A stretch of 7,981 nt of DNA from Candidatus Gribaldobacteria bacterium. Lineage in GTDB: Bacteria > Patescibacteriota > Minisyncoccia > Minisyncoccales > CG1-02-41-26. This document shows positions 1 through 6,313 of this stretch, piece by piece. The stretch lies in assembly GCA_026396775.1 (NCBI GenBank), contig JAPLWD010000048.1, positions 1 through 7,981 on the forward strand, in the 5' to 3' direction. The notes beneath the pieces are model-generated. The model saw nothing but the letters and a program-made list of their open reading frames with translations. It was not told the origin of the DNA and did not search any database. Made by a program: the position numbers and the translations under genes. Within the stretch, counting starts at the first letter, position 1, and the number at the start of each line of letters is the position of its first letter.

Positions 1-1
1 T

Positions 2-133
2 TACGCAATGAGCGATAATGATTTCGCTGAAAAAATGCAAAAATCTAAAGAAGAATTATTTAAAAACTTTAAACATTTACCTCAAGAAATGATTGAATTC
101 ACTTCTTTCATTTCACACGCATATGTTGATTAG
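2..133 (+). CDS. 3' end of an unrecognised small or truncated gene
   Basis: The frame beginning at base 2 stays open to a TAG at 131-133 and encodes 43 residues ending in ISHAYVD. The peptide is charged and looks helical (DFAEKMQKSKEELFKNF), with no cysteines, signal or membrane segment. An ATG at 8-10 could make it a complete 41-residue protein. No Shine-Dalgarno is visible in the few bases before it, so it may equally be the C-terminus of a longer gene that starts outside the window. I do not recognise the family. A hairpin terminator follows about 50 bases after the stop, which supports a real transcription unit ending here. Confidence 0.45.
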   Translation, partial: YAMSDNDFAEKMQKSKEELFKNFKHLPQEMIEFTSFISHAYVD

Positions 134-175
134 AAAATACTCAGGAAGTTAGTAGTGGGTGATTTTTTGCTCAAT

Positions 176-224
176 AAAAAACGTCACACCTTATCTGATC
201 CTTTAGGGTGTGACGACTTGTTTT
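176..224 (+). terminator. Rho-independent terminator, probably bidirectional
   Basis: CGTCACACC at 182-190 pairs perfectly with GGTGTGACG at 207-215. The stem extends inward by three more pairs (one G-U) to leave a 10-base loop. Six A's (176-181) precede it and ACTTGTTTT follows, so the T tract is imperfect on + but perfect on -. It would end the gene that stops at 133 and insulate the promoter at 336-364. Confidence 0.65.
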
Positions 225-290
225 AGAATCTCAAAGTGAAGATCTATTAGATTATATATAACTCACCTTACCGTTTCAGTCAACGGCATT

Positions 291-305
291 AGGGGACAGA
301 TCCCT
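291..305. repeat. Short imperfect palindrome, left copy of a 15-bp inverted pair
   Basis: AGGGGACAGATCCCT is an imperfect palindrome. Its reverse complement, AGGGATCTGTCCCCT, matches the sequence at 4780-4794 at 14 of 15 positions. The two copies enclose the two-gene unit 389-4781. From general knowledge, GGGG-n5-CCCC palindromes of this kind can resemble the REP-like sequences recognised by IS200/RAYT-type Y1 transposases. No transposase is visible here, so a mobile origin is only inferred. Confidence 0.5.
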
Positions 306-335
306 CTTTTTTAGTGGGGGGTGGGGATAATTTTT

Positions 336-364
336 TTGACTTGGGGGTTTTAATTATTTACAAT
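336..364 (+). promoter_or_regulatory. Sigma70-type promoter for the membrane-protein/LTD-protein unit
   Basis: TTGACT (336-341) and TACAAT (359-364) are separated by 17 bases, each one mismatch from consensus. Transcription would start near 371, leaving a leader of about 18 bases before the ATG at 389. That leader is almost pure A/T and has no Shine-Dalgarno. A G-rich run (316-326) lies just upstream. Confidence 0.7.
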
Positions 365-388
365 GAACAAATAATAAATTAAAAAATT

Positions 389-1120
389 ATGGGGAATTCA
401 TCATTTGTGCCTAAAAATATTTTAACTGATGCTGGCTTAAAACGGCATTGGCAAAATCGCAAAAAGGTTAAAATTATTGTGTCTATAGTTATTCTTTTGG
501 CCATTATCGGTGGCTTTTTTTATTGGTATGAAACCCAAGTGGGCAGTTACCAAAGAAACTTAAACAAAAAGAATACCTCAAACCTCAAAATCCCCCAGCT
601 TTTTAGTAGGGGGGATTATAGGGTGGAAGATAGGGTTGATGGTAAGTATATTGTGGTGGACAAAGTTGGCTTAACCGCCAAAGTACCAGCGGGCTGGAGA
701 GTGGAGTTTGAAGGTAACGATATGTCCGACGGCACTTCACAATACTGGGTGAACTTGCTGTCACAGGATGCTGAGAAAAAGGGTAGTCTTGTAATAAAGG
801 GGTGTGGCATTACGATGACATTGGGATATGAGGAAAAAAATAATAAAGATTTAAATGAACAAATTTTGGCTATGCAGGATAATAGTCAAGATAATAATTT
901 ATTTCGTACTGGGTATCAGTATAAAATTTTCAATATTGGTAAAAATAAGGGAGTAAAGTGGATAGGAAAAGAAAATGATACTTTCGGTAAAAATGTTGGG
1001 TTGGATATTCCTGTGGGGGTAGCACAAACAATAGGGCTTTCATCAATTTTTCCTGTAAATAATGCGGGTATTTGCGAAAATCATTGGGAAGACTTTTTAA
1101 AAACAATCGATTTAAGATAA
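389..1120 (+). CDS. Single-pass membrane protein with extracytoplasmic domain, unknown function
   Basis: This 243-residue protein has a short basic N-terminus (HWQNRKK), one hydrophobic segment at about 28-47, and a roughly 195-residue C-terminal domain that the positive-inside rule places outside the cell. The outer domain contains GLTAKVPAGWRVEF (94-107) and ends HWEDFLKTIDLR. This spacing of a 'PxGW' strand and a terminal helix vaguely recalls PsbP/DUF1795-like folds, but I cannot assign it. Two cysteines outside the membrane (139 and 229) could form a disulfide. The ATG at 389 is the first in frame after a strong promoter, and no Shine-Dalgarno is present. The stop lies 4 bases before the next start, so the two genes are almost certainly co-transcribed, and this protein may act with the large exported protein. 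Confidence 0.85.
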   Translation: MGNSSFVPKNILTDAGLKRHWQNRKKVKIIVSIVILLAIIGGFFYWYETQVGSYQRNLNKKNTSNLKIPQLFSRGDYRVEDRVDGKYIVVDKVGLTAKVPAGWRVEFEGNDMSDGTSQYWVNLLSQDAEKKGSLVIKGCGITMTLGYEEKNNKDLNEQILAMQDNSQDNNLFRTGYQYKIFNIGKNKGVKWIGKENDTFGKNVGLDIPVGVAQTIGLSSIFPVNNAGICENHWEDFLKTIDLR

Positions 1121-1124
1121 AAGC

Positions 1125-4100
1125 ATGAAAGTTGGTAGTTTTAAAAAAATTATTTTTGGCGGAGCAATAGTTTTTTTATTGGCTCCGTTTTTTGTTTTTG
1201 CTCAAGAAACTTCAATAACATTGAAAGAGAAGCAGTCGCTTAATTTGCTTGACATTATTAGGCGAGATCCACTCTCAATAGCTCAATCCGATCTTTACAA
1301 TGAGGCGATTTATTATCCTGATTCCGATAAGTCAATCAAAACTGGAGCTGTGATGTTGGTTAAGCAAACGATATTACAAAATGAATTGGAGTACTGGTTT
1401 GTTACAATGTCAGTAGAATTTTCTAAAAATTTTATCAAAACAGTCTACAAGTTATTACCCTTAGTCGCTTATGGCGATTTTTCGGGAGCCATTGATTTAA
1501 TTGAAAAATATACGGTTACCCAAGCCAACCAATATATTGATAATTGGCTTCAACAAAATCAAACGCAAATTGGCAGTGGGATTGGTAAGTATGCTTTTTC
1601 ATCCTATAAAGACAACCCCCAAGTAATCAATATCCCGTACATTATTGTTTATTCGCCAGTGGGAGCTGATAAAGCTAAAATTGTGGTGGAGTTTTATTCG
1701 CAAAAAGCTATAGAGCCACCGCAAGATAGGGGTGGAGTAGGCTCCTTGGGTGGGAATCAAGAGTATGCCCAATCAACTGTTTGGCCTTGGGATCGATGGA
1801 TAACAAGTAAATACAATAAAAATAATCAAATTGAGCCGTTTATTGTGCGGGTTAAAGGGCAAGTGGTTAAAGATAAATATGGCAATTTCTCTTGGGACAA
1901 AACTGCAGAAGCACCGAGCGTAGTAGTGGAGTTTAATAAGCCGGTTCCGCAAATTGATAAAAGTGATATTATTTTAGCTAATTATCAAAAAGAACAAGGG
2001 CAAACTTGGCTTCAAAAAAACATTTTCAATCCGTTGCAGAAAATTTTGGATTCGGTTAAAAACACCAGCAGTGATCTTTTAGCTGGTTTGATTACTCGGA
2101 TTAGCCAAATTTGGTCGCCTTACAGTGTGGCGAGTTTGTCTAACCAGGTTATCCCTTTAGAAAACTTTTTGCCTCAAATTGAAGCAGGTTTAAATGATTT
2201 AAAAGAAATTAAACAATCCGATGATTTAAGCGAAATGGCCGATCAGCTTTTAAGCGAGACACAAAAAGTTGTGGATGATTCACAAAAGACTGCCACTATA
2301 GCTACTTCTACTGACCCCATTAAAATTTTAAGCTTAGCCACTACTACTCCAAACCAAAATCCAACCAGTAGCGTAGCCATCTCTAGCCAAGCTACCTCAA
2401 CTAAAGCCACTTCCACAGTTTGGTGCACTTTGGATAATTATTCTATCCCTCCCGCAAGTCAGCCCTTAGTTTTCAACGAAATTGCTTGGATGGGTAGCAC
2501 CCATTCGGCCAGCGATGAATGGCTAGAATTAAGAAATAGCACTAACTTTCCTTTAGACCTGAGTGGTTGGCAAATTATCAATCAAAATCAGGGCATCAAA
2601 ATAGTTTTACCGGCGAATTCTTTTTTAAATGGCAATAGTTTTTATTTACTAGAAAGAACCGATGATAATTCGGCGCCAACCGTTAAAGCGGATTTAATTT
2701 ATACGGGTGCTTTATCCAACACCAGTGAAACCCTGTATCTTTTTAACCCACAATGCCAACTGCAGGATAAAGTGATAGCCACTTATGGCTGGCCTAAGGG
2801 CGATTCAGCCTCGCGACGCACTATGGAACGATTACTAGTTGTGCCTCCTAACCAATCACCTTGGCAAACTTCTGCCATTATTGATGGCACACCAAAGTCT
2901 CCTAATAGCATAGGCTGGTTTGTTAATGCTTCGGGCGGTGGAAATCAAGCTTTAGCTTTAGCTAGCCAGTCAGCACCCACTAGCACTTCCACCTCCACTC
3001 CAACAACTACGCCCGAGGTTACGCCTACAACCACGCCTACCACTTCAACGAACGATATTATTACTGATCATTTAGTTATCTCGGAAATTCAATTGGCCGA
3101 TAACGAATTTATTGAGCTTTTTAATCCCACCAATCAAGCCCTTGATTTAAGCCAAAATTATTGGGCTTATTATTCTTTTCAACGAGATTGGAACAAGCCT
3201 TATCGTTTGAAACAATTTCCGGCGAGTTCCACGATTGCTTCCTTGAGCTATTATTTAATTGGTTTGCAAGGTTATCCCACTTCCACCACCACCACTTCTA
3301 GCGATTGGCAACCTTATAACACCGATCAGTTGAGTAACTCTCACGGATCAGTGGGCATTTTTGCTTGCTCACCCAACATTGCTACGAGTGTCACCATCAC
3401 ATTAGAACAAGCTATTGAGCAAGCTAAGGCTTGTTCAATTGACACGGTGGGCTGGGGCGAGGTTTTAGTGCAAGAAACATCTTCAACTGTACCTGCCCCT
3501 ACTAATCAATCCTTGCAAAGAAAACAATTATCAACCAATCAGTTTATAGACAACCAAAACAACCTTATAGATTTTATTATCGCTTCTTCCACTCCTACTA
3601 ATTCGCAAGCTAGCCCTGCTACTTCCACCGAGTCCACTTCAACGCCTCCCGCTGGGCTGACTAGTTTAATTGCTTATCCTTCGCCCACTCGCAACAAGGT
3701 GGAATTATTGTGGAGTAGCAACACAGCTGGCCAATATTTAATTCGCTTTTCTCAAAAGCCCATTGTGGAAAATTCCACCAATACCGACAATGTTAGCTGG
3801 CAAGACGCTACCGAACTGAACACCGGCAATTTGGCTACCACTTCACCCACCGGAGTTTTAGCTTTTCAAACACCTGATACCTTAGACCCTCAAACCCTGT
3901 ACTATTTTGCGATTAAATATCAAGTAGCTGATGGAACCGTTTCGGCTTTGTCTAATTTAGCTCAAGCTAAACCCAGGGCTGGCTTTAGCAACAACACTGA
4001 TGGCACAGTGACTGATTTATTAACCGGTTTAATGTGGCCAGAGAATGGTGTTGGCGTTTTATCACAAAACGGCACCAGTACTGATCAAGATTCAGCCAAG

Positions 4101-4781
4101 CAATTTTTGATTGATTTAAACGCTGGTGGTGGCTTTGCTGGTTTTAGCGATTGGCGATTACCCAGTTACCCTGAACTAATTCAATTAGTTGATTTTGCCA
4201 AATCTAACCCCACCATTCAAAATGCTTTTAGCGATATTCAGTCTAATTGTTATTGGGCCAGCAATGTTTCTGTAAGAACCAGAGGAGCTTTTCCGATTGA
4301 GGTTTCTTATACGCGCTGGGTAGTTGATTTTCAAAATAGCGTAGTGAGAGCCGAAATTAATTCAGCTGAAAATTGCTACATCTTGCCTACCCGTGAAACC
4401 GCTCAAAAATGCAATTTAGCTGTTCAGAATAATGCCGATGGTAGTGTTTTTGACCCTTGTTTAAAATTGACTTGGCAAGCTAGCAACATCCCCATTGGCT
4501 ATTATGATCCGGTGAGTCACATTACCACGGGCATCCCTTGGGCGAGCGCTTTTGAATATGCCATTACTCAACCCAGTGAGGATAATTTTAAATGGCGTTT
4601 GCCTACCATTGCTGAACTATTAAATTCGCCCACTAATCTTGGCAATTTGTATTGGGCTACCACCTTTAATTATCTTGATCCAGCTAGCTTGTGGGCGGTG
4701 GATCTAAAAAACACAATAGGCGTTACCCGAACAATTCCATTTAACTACGATTACTACGCTCGGTTAGTTAAAGATAACTAG
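1125..4781 (+). CDS. Large secreted multidomain protein: two lamin-tail domains, fn3-like domain, two DUF1566 domains
   Basis: This is a 1218-residue protein. Residues 1-26 form a Sec signal peptide (basic start, hydrophobic core, likely cleavage after FVFA). Residues 27-400 are an unrecognised N-terminal region with mixed helix and strand. A first lamin-tail domain lies at about 447-600 (VFNEIAWMGS, EWLELRNSTN, DLSGWQI), with the typical tail motifs TMERL, WQTS and GTPKSPNS. A Ser/Thr/Pro linker spans 615-644. A second lamin-tail domain lies at about 649-828 (LVISEIQLADNEFIELFNPT, then SLQRKQ). Another S/T linker leads to a fibronectin-III-like domain (843-950). Two DUF1566/Lcl_C-type domains follow at about 952-1090 (TDLLTGLMW, FSDWRLPSYPEL, YWAS, ILPTR) and 1096-1215 (DPCLKLTW, FKWRLPTIAEL, YWATT). 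No sortase motif or C-terminal membrane anchor is seen, so it is released or held non-covalently. A surface adhesin or binding role is inferred. The stop codon lies within the palindrome at 4780-4794. There is no Shine-Dalgarno, and translation may be coupled to the gene 4 bases upstream. Confidence 0.9.
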   Translation: MKVGSFKKIIFGGAIVFLLAPFFVFAQETSITLKEKQSLNLLDIIRRDPLSIAQSDLYNEAIYYPDSDKSIKTGAVMLVKQTILQNELEYWFVTMSVEFSKNFIKTVYKLLPLVAYGDFSGAIDLIEKYTVTQANQYIDNWLQQNQTQIGSGIGKYAFSSYKDNPQVINIPYIIVYSPVGADKAKIVVEFYSQKAIEPPQDRGGVGSLGGNQEYAQSTVWPWDRWITSKYNKNNQIEPFIVRVKGQVVKDKYGNFSWDKTAEAPSVVVEFNKPVPQIDKSDIILANYQKEQGQTWLQKNIFNPLQKILDSVKNTSSDLLAGLITRISQIWSPYSVASLSNQVIPLENFLPQIEAGLNDLKEIKQSDDLSEMADQLLSETQKVVDDSQKTATIATSTDPIKILSLATTTPNQNPTSSVAISSQATSTKATSTVWCTLDNYSIPPASQPLVFNEIAWMGSTHSASDEWLELRNSTNFPLDLSGWQIINQNQGIKIVLPANSFLNGNSFYLLERTDDNSAPTVKADLIYTGALSNTSETLYLFNPQCQLQDKVIATYGWPKGDSASRRTMERLLVVPPNQSPWQTSAIIDGTPKSPNSIGWFVNASGGGNQALALASQSAPTSTSTSTPTTTPEVTPTTTPTTSTNDIITDHLVISEIQLADNEFIELFNPTNQALDLSQNYWAYYSFQRDWNKPYRLKQFPASSTIASLSYYLIGLQGYPTSTTTTSSDWQPYNTDQLSNSHGSVGIFACSPNIATSVTITLEQAIEQAKACSIDTVGWGEVLVQETSSTVPAPTNQSLQRKQLSTNQFIDNQNNLIDFIIASSTPTNSQASPATSTESTSTPPAGLTSLIAYPSPTRNKVELLWSSNTAGQYLIRFSQKPIVENSTNTDNVSWQDATELNTGNLATTSPTGVLAFQTPDTLDPQTLYYFAIKYQVADGTVSALSNLAQAKPRAGFSNNTDGTVTDLLTGLMWPENGVGVLSQNGTSTDQDSAKQFLIDLNAGGGFAGFSDWRLPSYPELIQLVDFAKSNPTIQNAFSDIQSNCYWASNVSVRTRGAFPIEVSYTRWVVDFQNSVVRAEINSAENCYILPTRETAQKCNLAVQNNADGSVFDPCLKLTWQASNIPIGYYDPVSHITTGIPWASAFEYAITQPSEDNFKWRLPTIAELLNSPTNLGNLYWATTFNYLDPASLWAVDLKNTIGVTRTIPFNYDYYARLVKDN

Positions 4782-4794
4782 GGGTCTGTCCCCT
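4780..4794. repeat. Short palindrome, right copy of the 15-bp inverted pair, overlapping a stop codon
   Basis: AGGGGTCTGTCCCCT forms a perfect 5-bp stem (AGGGG/CCCCT) around TCTGT. It is a 14/15 match to the inverted copy at 291-305. Its first two bases are the last two of the TAG that ends the 1218-residue gene. This is consistent with an element boundary that supplied or replaced the gene's end. The stem is too short and lacks a T tract, so it is a poor terminator by itself. Confidence 0.55.
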
Positions 4795-4808
4795 GTAAAT
4801 TTTAAAAT

Positions 4809-4848
4809 TTGACAAATTGTTAAAGAAGTTCTAAGCTAATGATAGAAT
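4809..4848 (+). promoter_or_regulatory. Possible promoter upstream of the three-hairpin block
   Basis: A perfect -35 hexamer TTGACA (4809-4814) has only a poor -10 (TAAGCT, 4832-4837) at 17-base spacing. Independently, TGATAGAAT at 4840-4848 fits an extended -10 (TG-n-TAGAAT) with a weak -35 (TTAAAG, 4820-4825). Either could start a transcript between about 4844 and 4856 that runs through the hairpins. The two halves do not combine at a good spacing, so this is a tentative call. Confidence 0.3.
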
Positions 4849-4854
4849 TTTAGA

Positions 4855-5060
4855 ATAATAAAAAAGTCGAAAAATAGCTGAATGCTTAATAACTTGAGCG
4901 TTTTGCGATTTTTCGACTTTAAAAAAGTTGAAGCAAGGTTCCCACTCCTTTTCCCCTCTCCCCCAAGAGGAAAAAACTTAAGGAACCTTGCTTTAGTAAC
5001 GAGCAGAGAAAGAGAAACTTATGTCACATTCCCCTCTCATCTCTTTTCTGCTCGTTTTTT
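4855..5060 (+). ncRNA. Candidate structured RNA or palindromic cassette of three consecutive hairpins
   Basis: Three long-arm inverted repeats follow one another without overlap. Hairpin 1 has a perfect 13-bp arm pair, 4863-4875 with 4908-4920, and a 32-base loop. Hairpin 2 has a perfect 12-bp pair, 4931-4942 with 4982-4993, and a 39-base loop that itself holds CCTCT/AGAGG. Hairpin 3 has an 8-bp perfect pair, 5000-5007 with 5047-5054, extended by a G-U and a bulge, and then T6. The loops of hairpins 2 and 3 share TTCCCCTCTC (4951-4960 and 5029-5038). The block opens with A6 (4860-4865) and closes with T6 (5055-5060). It could be an independent small RNA, a structured 3' UTR of the LTD-protein gene, or a compound palindromic repeat. 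I know of no RNA family that it matches. Confidence 0.4.
5000..5060 (+). terminator. Rho-independent terminator (third hairpin plus T6)
   Basis: CGAGCAGA (5000-5007) pairs with TCTGCTCG (5047-5054). Further pairing (AA/TT, GAG/CTC) continues past one bulged A, and TTTTTT follows directly. The loop is long, about 26 bases. It is the most terminator-like element in the block and would end transcripts arriving from the 389-4781 unit or from the candidate RNA, just before the next promoter. Confidence 0.6.
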
Positions 5061-5072
5061 CTTAGTTTAAAA

Positions 5073-5101
5073 TTGATTTTACTAGGTTTTTTAGTTATAA
5101 T
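5073..5101 (+). promoter_or_regulatory. Sigma70-type promoter for the double zinc-ribbon gene
   Basis: TTGATT (5073-5078) and a perfect TATAAT (5096-5101) are separated by 17 bases. A start near 5108 gives a leader of about 42 bases before the ATG at 5150. The promoter begins 13 bases after the T tract of the preceding terminator, so the gene to the right is probably independently transcribed. Confidence 0.65.
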
Positions 5102-5149
5102 TTGATTTAAAGAGTCGACAAAGGTTTTAAATATAGTTAATTATTTTTT

Positions 5150-5683
5150 ATGTTTTGTCCAACTTGTAAAACTATTGATTTAGAAAATGCTTTGCTGAAT
5201 GATGTGGAAGTTGATTTTTGCCCCCAGTGTTTAGGCACTTGGTTTGAGGTGGATGAGTTTGATTTGGCCAAGAATAAAAAAGATCAAAATTTGGCTTGGT
5301 TAGACATTGATTTATGGCAAGATGCCAAAAAATTGAGCCTGGCTTGTGATCAAAAATCTTGCCCTTTGTGCGAAGTACCTTTGTACCTGGTGGATTATGG
5401 TAAATCCAAAATTCAGGTGGATGTTTGTAATTTGTGTGGTAGCTTGTGGCTGGATCGAGGCGAGTTTGCTAAAATTATTGATTATTTAAAAAAGGAAAAA
5501 AATCAGCAAATTTTAAAGCATTATGCAAAAAATTTACTGGTTGAAGGGGCAGAAATGTTTTGGGGGCCCGAGGATTTCGCCTCGGAGGTTAAAGATTTTG
5601 CTGTAATTTTAAAAATGTTGAATTACAAATTTGGGGTTCAGCATCCTAAAATAGCCGAGCTAATTAAGGCTTTGCCTAAGTAA
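5150..5683 (+). CDS. Double zf-TFIIB-type zinc-ribbon protein
   Basis: This 177-residue protein carries two zinc ribbons of the bacterial zf-TFIIB (pfam13453) type. The first begins at the initiator Met, with CPTC (Cys3/Cys6) and CPQCLGTWFEVDEFD (Cys24/Cys27). The second has CPLC (Cys71/Cys74) and VCNLCGSLWLDRGEF (Cys93/Cys96). The 'C-x2-C-G-x-W-x-(D/E)-x-x-E' signature is present in both, and all eight zinc ligands are intact. The last 65 residues are helical and charged, with no known domain. No signal or membrane segment is seen, so it is cytosolic. Family members are mostly uncharacterised, and nucleic-acid or protein binding is only presumed. It has its own promoter, and lemA starts 70 bases downstream with no clear terminator between, so read-through is possible. 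There is no Shine-Dalgarno before the ATG. Confidence 0.85.
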   Translation: MFCPTCKTIDLENALLNDVEVDFCPQCLGTWFEVDEFDLAKNKKDQNLAWLDIDLWQDAKKLSLACDQKSCPLCEVPLYLVDYGKSKIQVDVCNLCGSLWLDRGEFAKIIDYLKKEKNQQILKHYAKNLLVEGAEMFWGPEDFASEVKDFAVILKMLNYKFGVQHPKIAELIKALPK

Positions 5684-5713
5684 TAATAAAATTGATAATA
5701 GCTGGTTTTTAAA

Positions 5714-5742
5714 TTCAAACTTTAAGTGCTAGTTATTATGAT
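5714..5742 (+). promoter_or_regulatory. Possible promoter for lemA, giving a near-leaderless message
   Basis: TTCAAA (5714-5719) and TATGAT (5737-5742) are 17 bases apart, with four and five of six consensus matches. Initiation 6-8 bases after the -10 would fall at about 5748-5750, only a few bases before the lemA ATG at 5754. That fits the absence of a ribosome binding site. Confidence 0.4.
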
Positions 5743-5753
5743 TTTAAGTTAGT

Positions 5754-6254
5754 ATGGATTTGATTATATTAGGAGTAATTGGGGGCGTAATTGTTATTAT
5801 TGCCCTTTGGCTTGGAGGCACTTTTAACGCCTTAGTTGGCTTACGCAACCGAGCCAAAGAAGCTTGGAGCGATATTAGCGTTCAGTTAAAAAGGAGATAC
5901 GATTTAATTCCTAATTTAGTAGAAACCGTTAAGGGCTATGCCTCACACGAGAAACAGGTTTTTGAAAACGTCACTAATGCCAGAGCCAAAGCGATGTCGG
6001 CTCAAGGCGTAGCTGATCAAGCTCAAGCCGAAAATGCTTTATCAGCCACTTTAAAATCGCTGTTCGCGGTATCAGAAGCATACCCCGATTTAAAAGCCTC
6101 GGTGAACTCTTTAGAGTTACAAAGAGAATTAACCAACACCAAAATTGAAAGCGTGCCTTCCAATGTGGTGGCAGGCCTATTTAGCTTTAAACAAATGGAC
6201 TTATTTGAACTAGAAAGCCCCGCCGAAAAAAACGCCCCCCAAGTTAAGTTTTAG
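5754..6254 (+). CDS. lemA: LemA family membrane protein with an internal deletion
   Basis: This 166-residue protein has an N-terminal membrane segment (about 3-21). Family hallmarks follow in order: [38 protein letters not shown] (44-62), [40 protein letters not shown] (120-126) and [17 protein letters not shown] (130-146). LemA proteins form an anchored helical bundle and are commonly encoded beside htpX; their biochemical role is unsettled. The usual length is about 180-190. Here the segment that normally joins 'ELxxT' to 'KIExxPSN', of the form ENKI-xx-AR-xx-YN-xx-V-xx-YN and about 20 residues long, is missing between Thr129 and Lys130 (base 6141), with the frame kept. It is probably still expressed, but the last long helix would be shortened. 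The start is fixed by the membrane segment and by stops just upstream. Confidence 0.92.
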   Translation: MDLIILGVIGGVIVIIALWLGGTFNALVGLRNRAKEAWSDISVQLKRRYDLIPNLVETVKGYASHEKQVFENVTNARAKAMSAQGVADQAQAENALSATLKSLFAVSEAYPDLKASVNSLELQRELTNTKIESVPSNVVAGLFSFKQMDLFELESPAEKNAPQVKF

Positions 6255-6264
6255 CATTTTCTAG

Positions 6265-6287
6265 AGGTTATGTTTTTTAGATAACCT
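6265..6287 (+). other. Small hairpin between lemA and the metallopeptidase gene
   Basis: AGGTTAT (6265-6271) pairs with ATAACCT (6281-6287) around a 9-base loop containing T6. The palindrome CTCTGCAGAG (6289-6298) follows immediately. There is no T tract after the stem, so it is unlikely to be an efficient terminator. It could be a processing or attenuation site, or chance. GAGGGG (6296-6301), overlapping the palindrome, is the only Shine-Dalgarno-like motif before a gene in the window, at 12 bases from the ATG at 6314. Confidence 0.3.
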
Positions 6288-6313
6288 GCTCTGCAGAGGG
6301 GTGGGTAAATTTT

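Noticed and set aside
616..810. Minus-strand open frame inside the membrane-protein gene
   Set aside because: It lies wholly within a better-supported + strand gene, with no promoter, start context or recognisable protein features.
2243..2428. Minus-strand open frame inside the large secreted-protein gene
   Set aside because: It is opposite the Ser/Thr-rich linker codons, and its Val/Ala-rich composition is the mirror of that low-complexity stretch.
2967..3056. Repetitive ACT/ACC/TCC codons as a possible tandem DNA repeat or CRISPR-like array
   Set aside because: There are no fixed-length units or spacers. It is a Ser/Thr/Pro linker between two lamin-tail domains.
291..4794. Calling the bracketed region an insertion sequence
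   Set aside because: No transposase or recombinase is encoded between or beside the repeats and no target-site duplication is evident, so only the repeats themselves are annotated.
4943..4981. Anti-Shine-Dalgarno mimic (CACTCCTTTT) in the loop of hairpin 2
   Set aside because: It resembles the 16S 3' end only loosely and lies in a generally pyrimidine-rich run, so chance is a sufficient explanation.
4882..5070. A 62-codon open frame across the three-hairpin block
   Set aside because: Its peptide simply translates the inverted repeats and pyrimidine runs (FPLLFPSPPRGK, a typical artefact of palindromic intergenic repeats). It has no ribosome site and runs through the terminator's T tract.
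6265..6298. Terminator after lemA
   Set aside because: The stem is 7 bp of mixed composition with no T tract after it, and the following genes are spaced like an operon.
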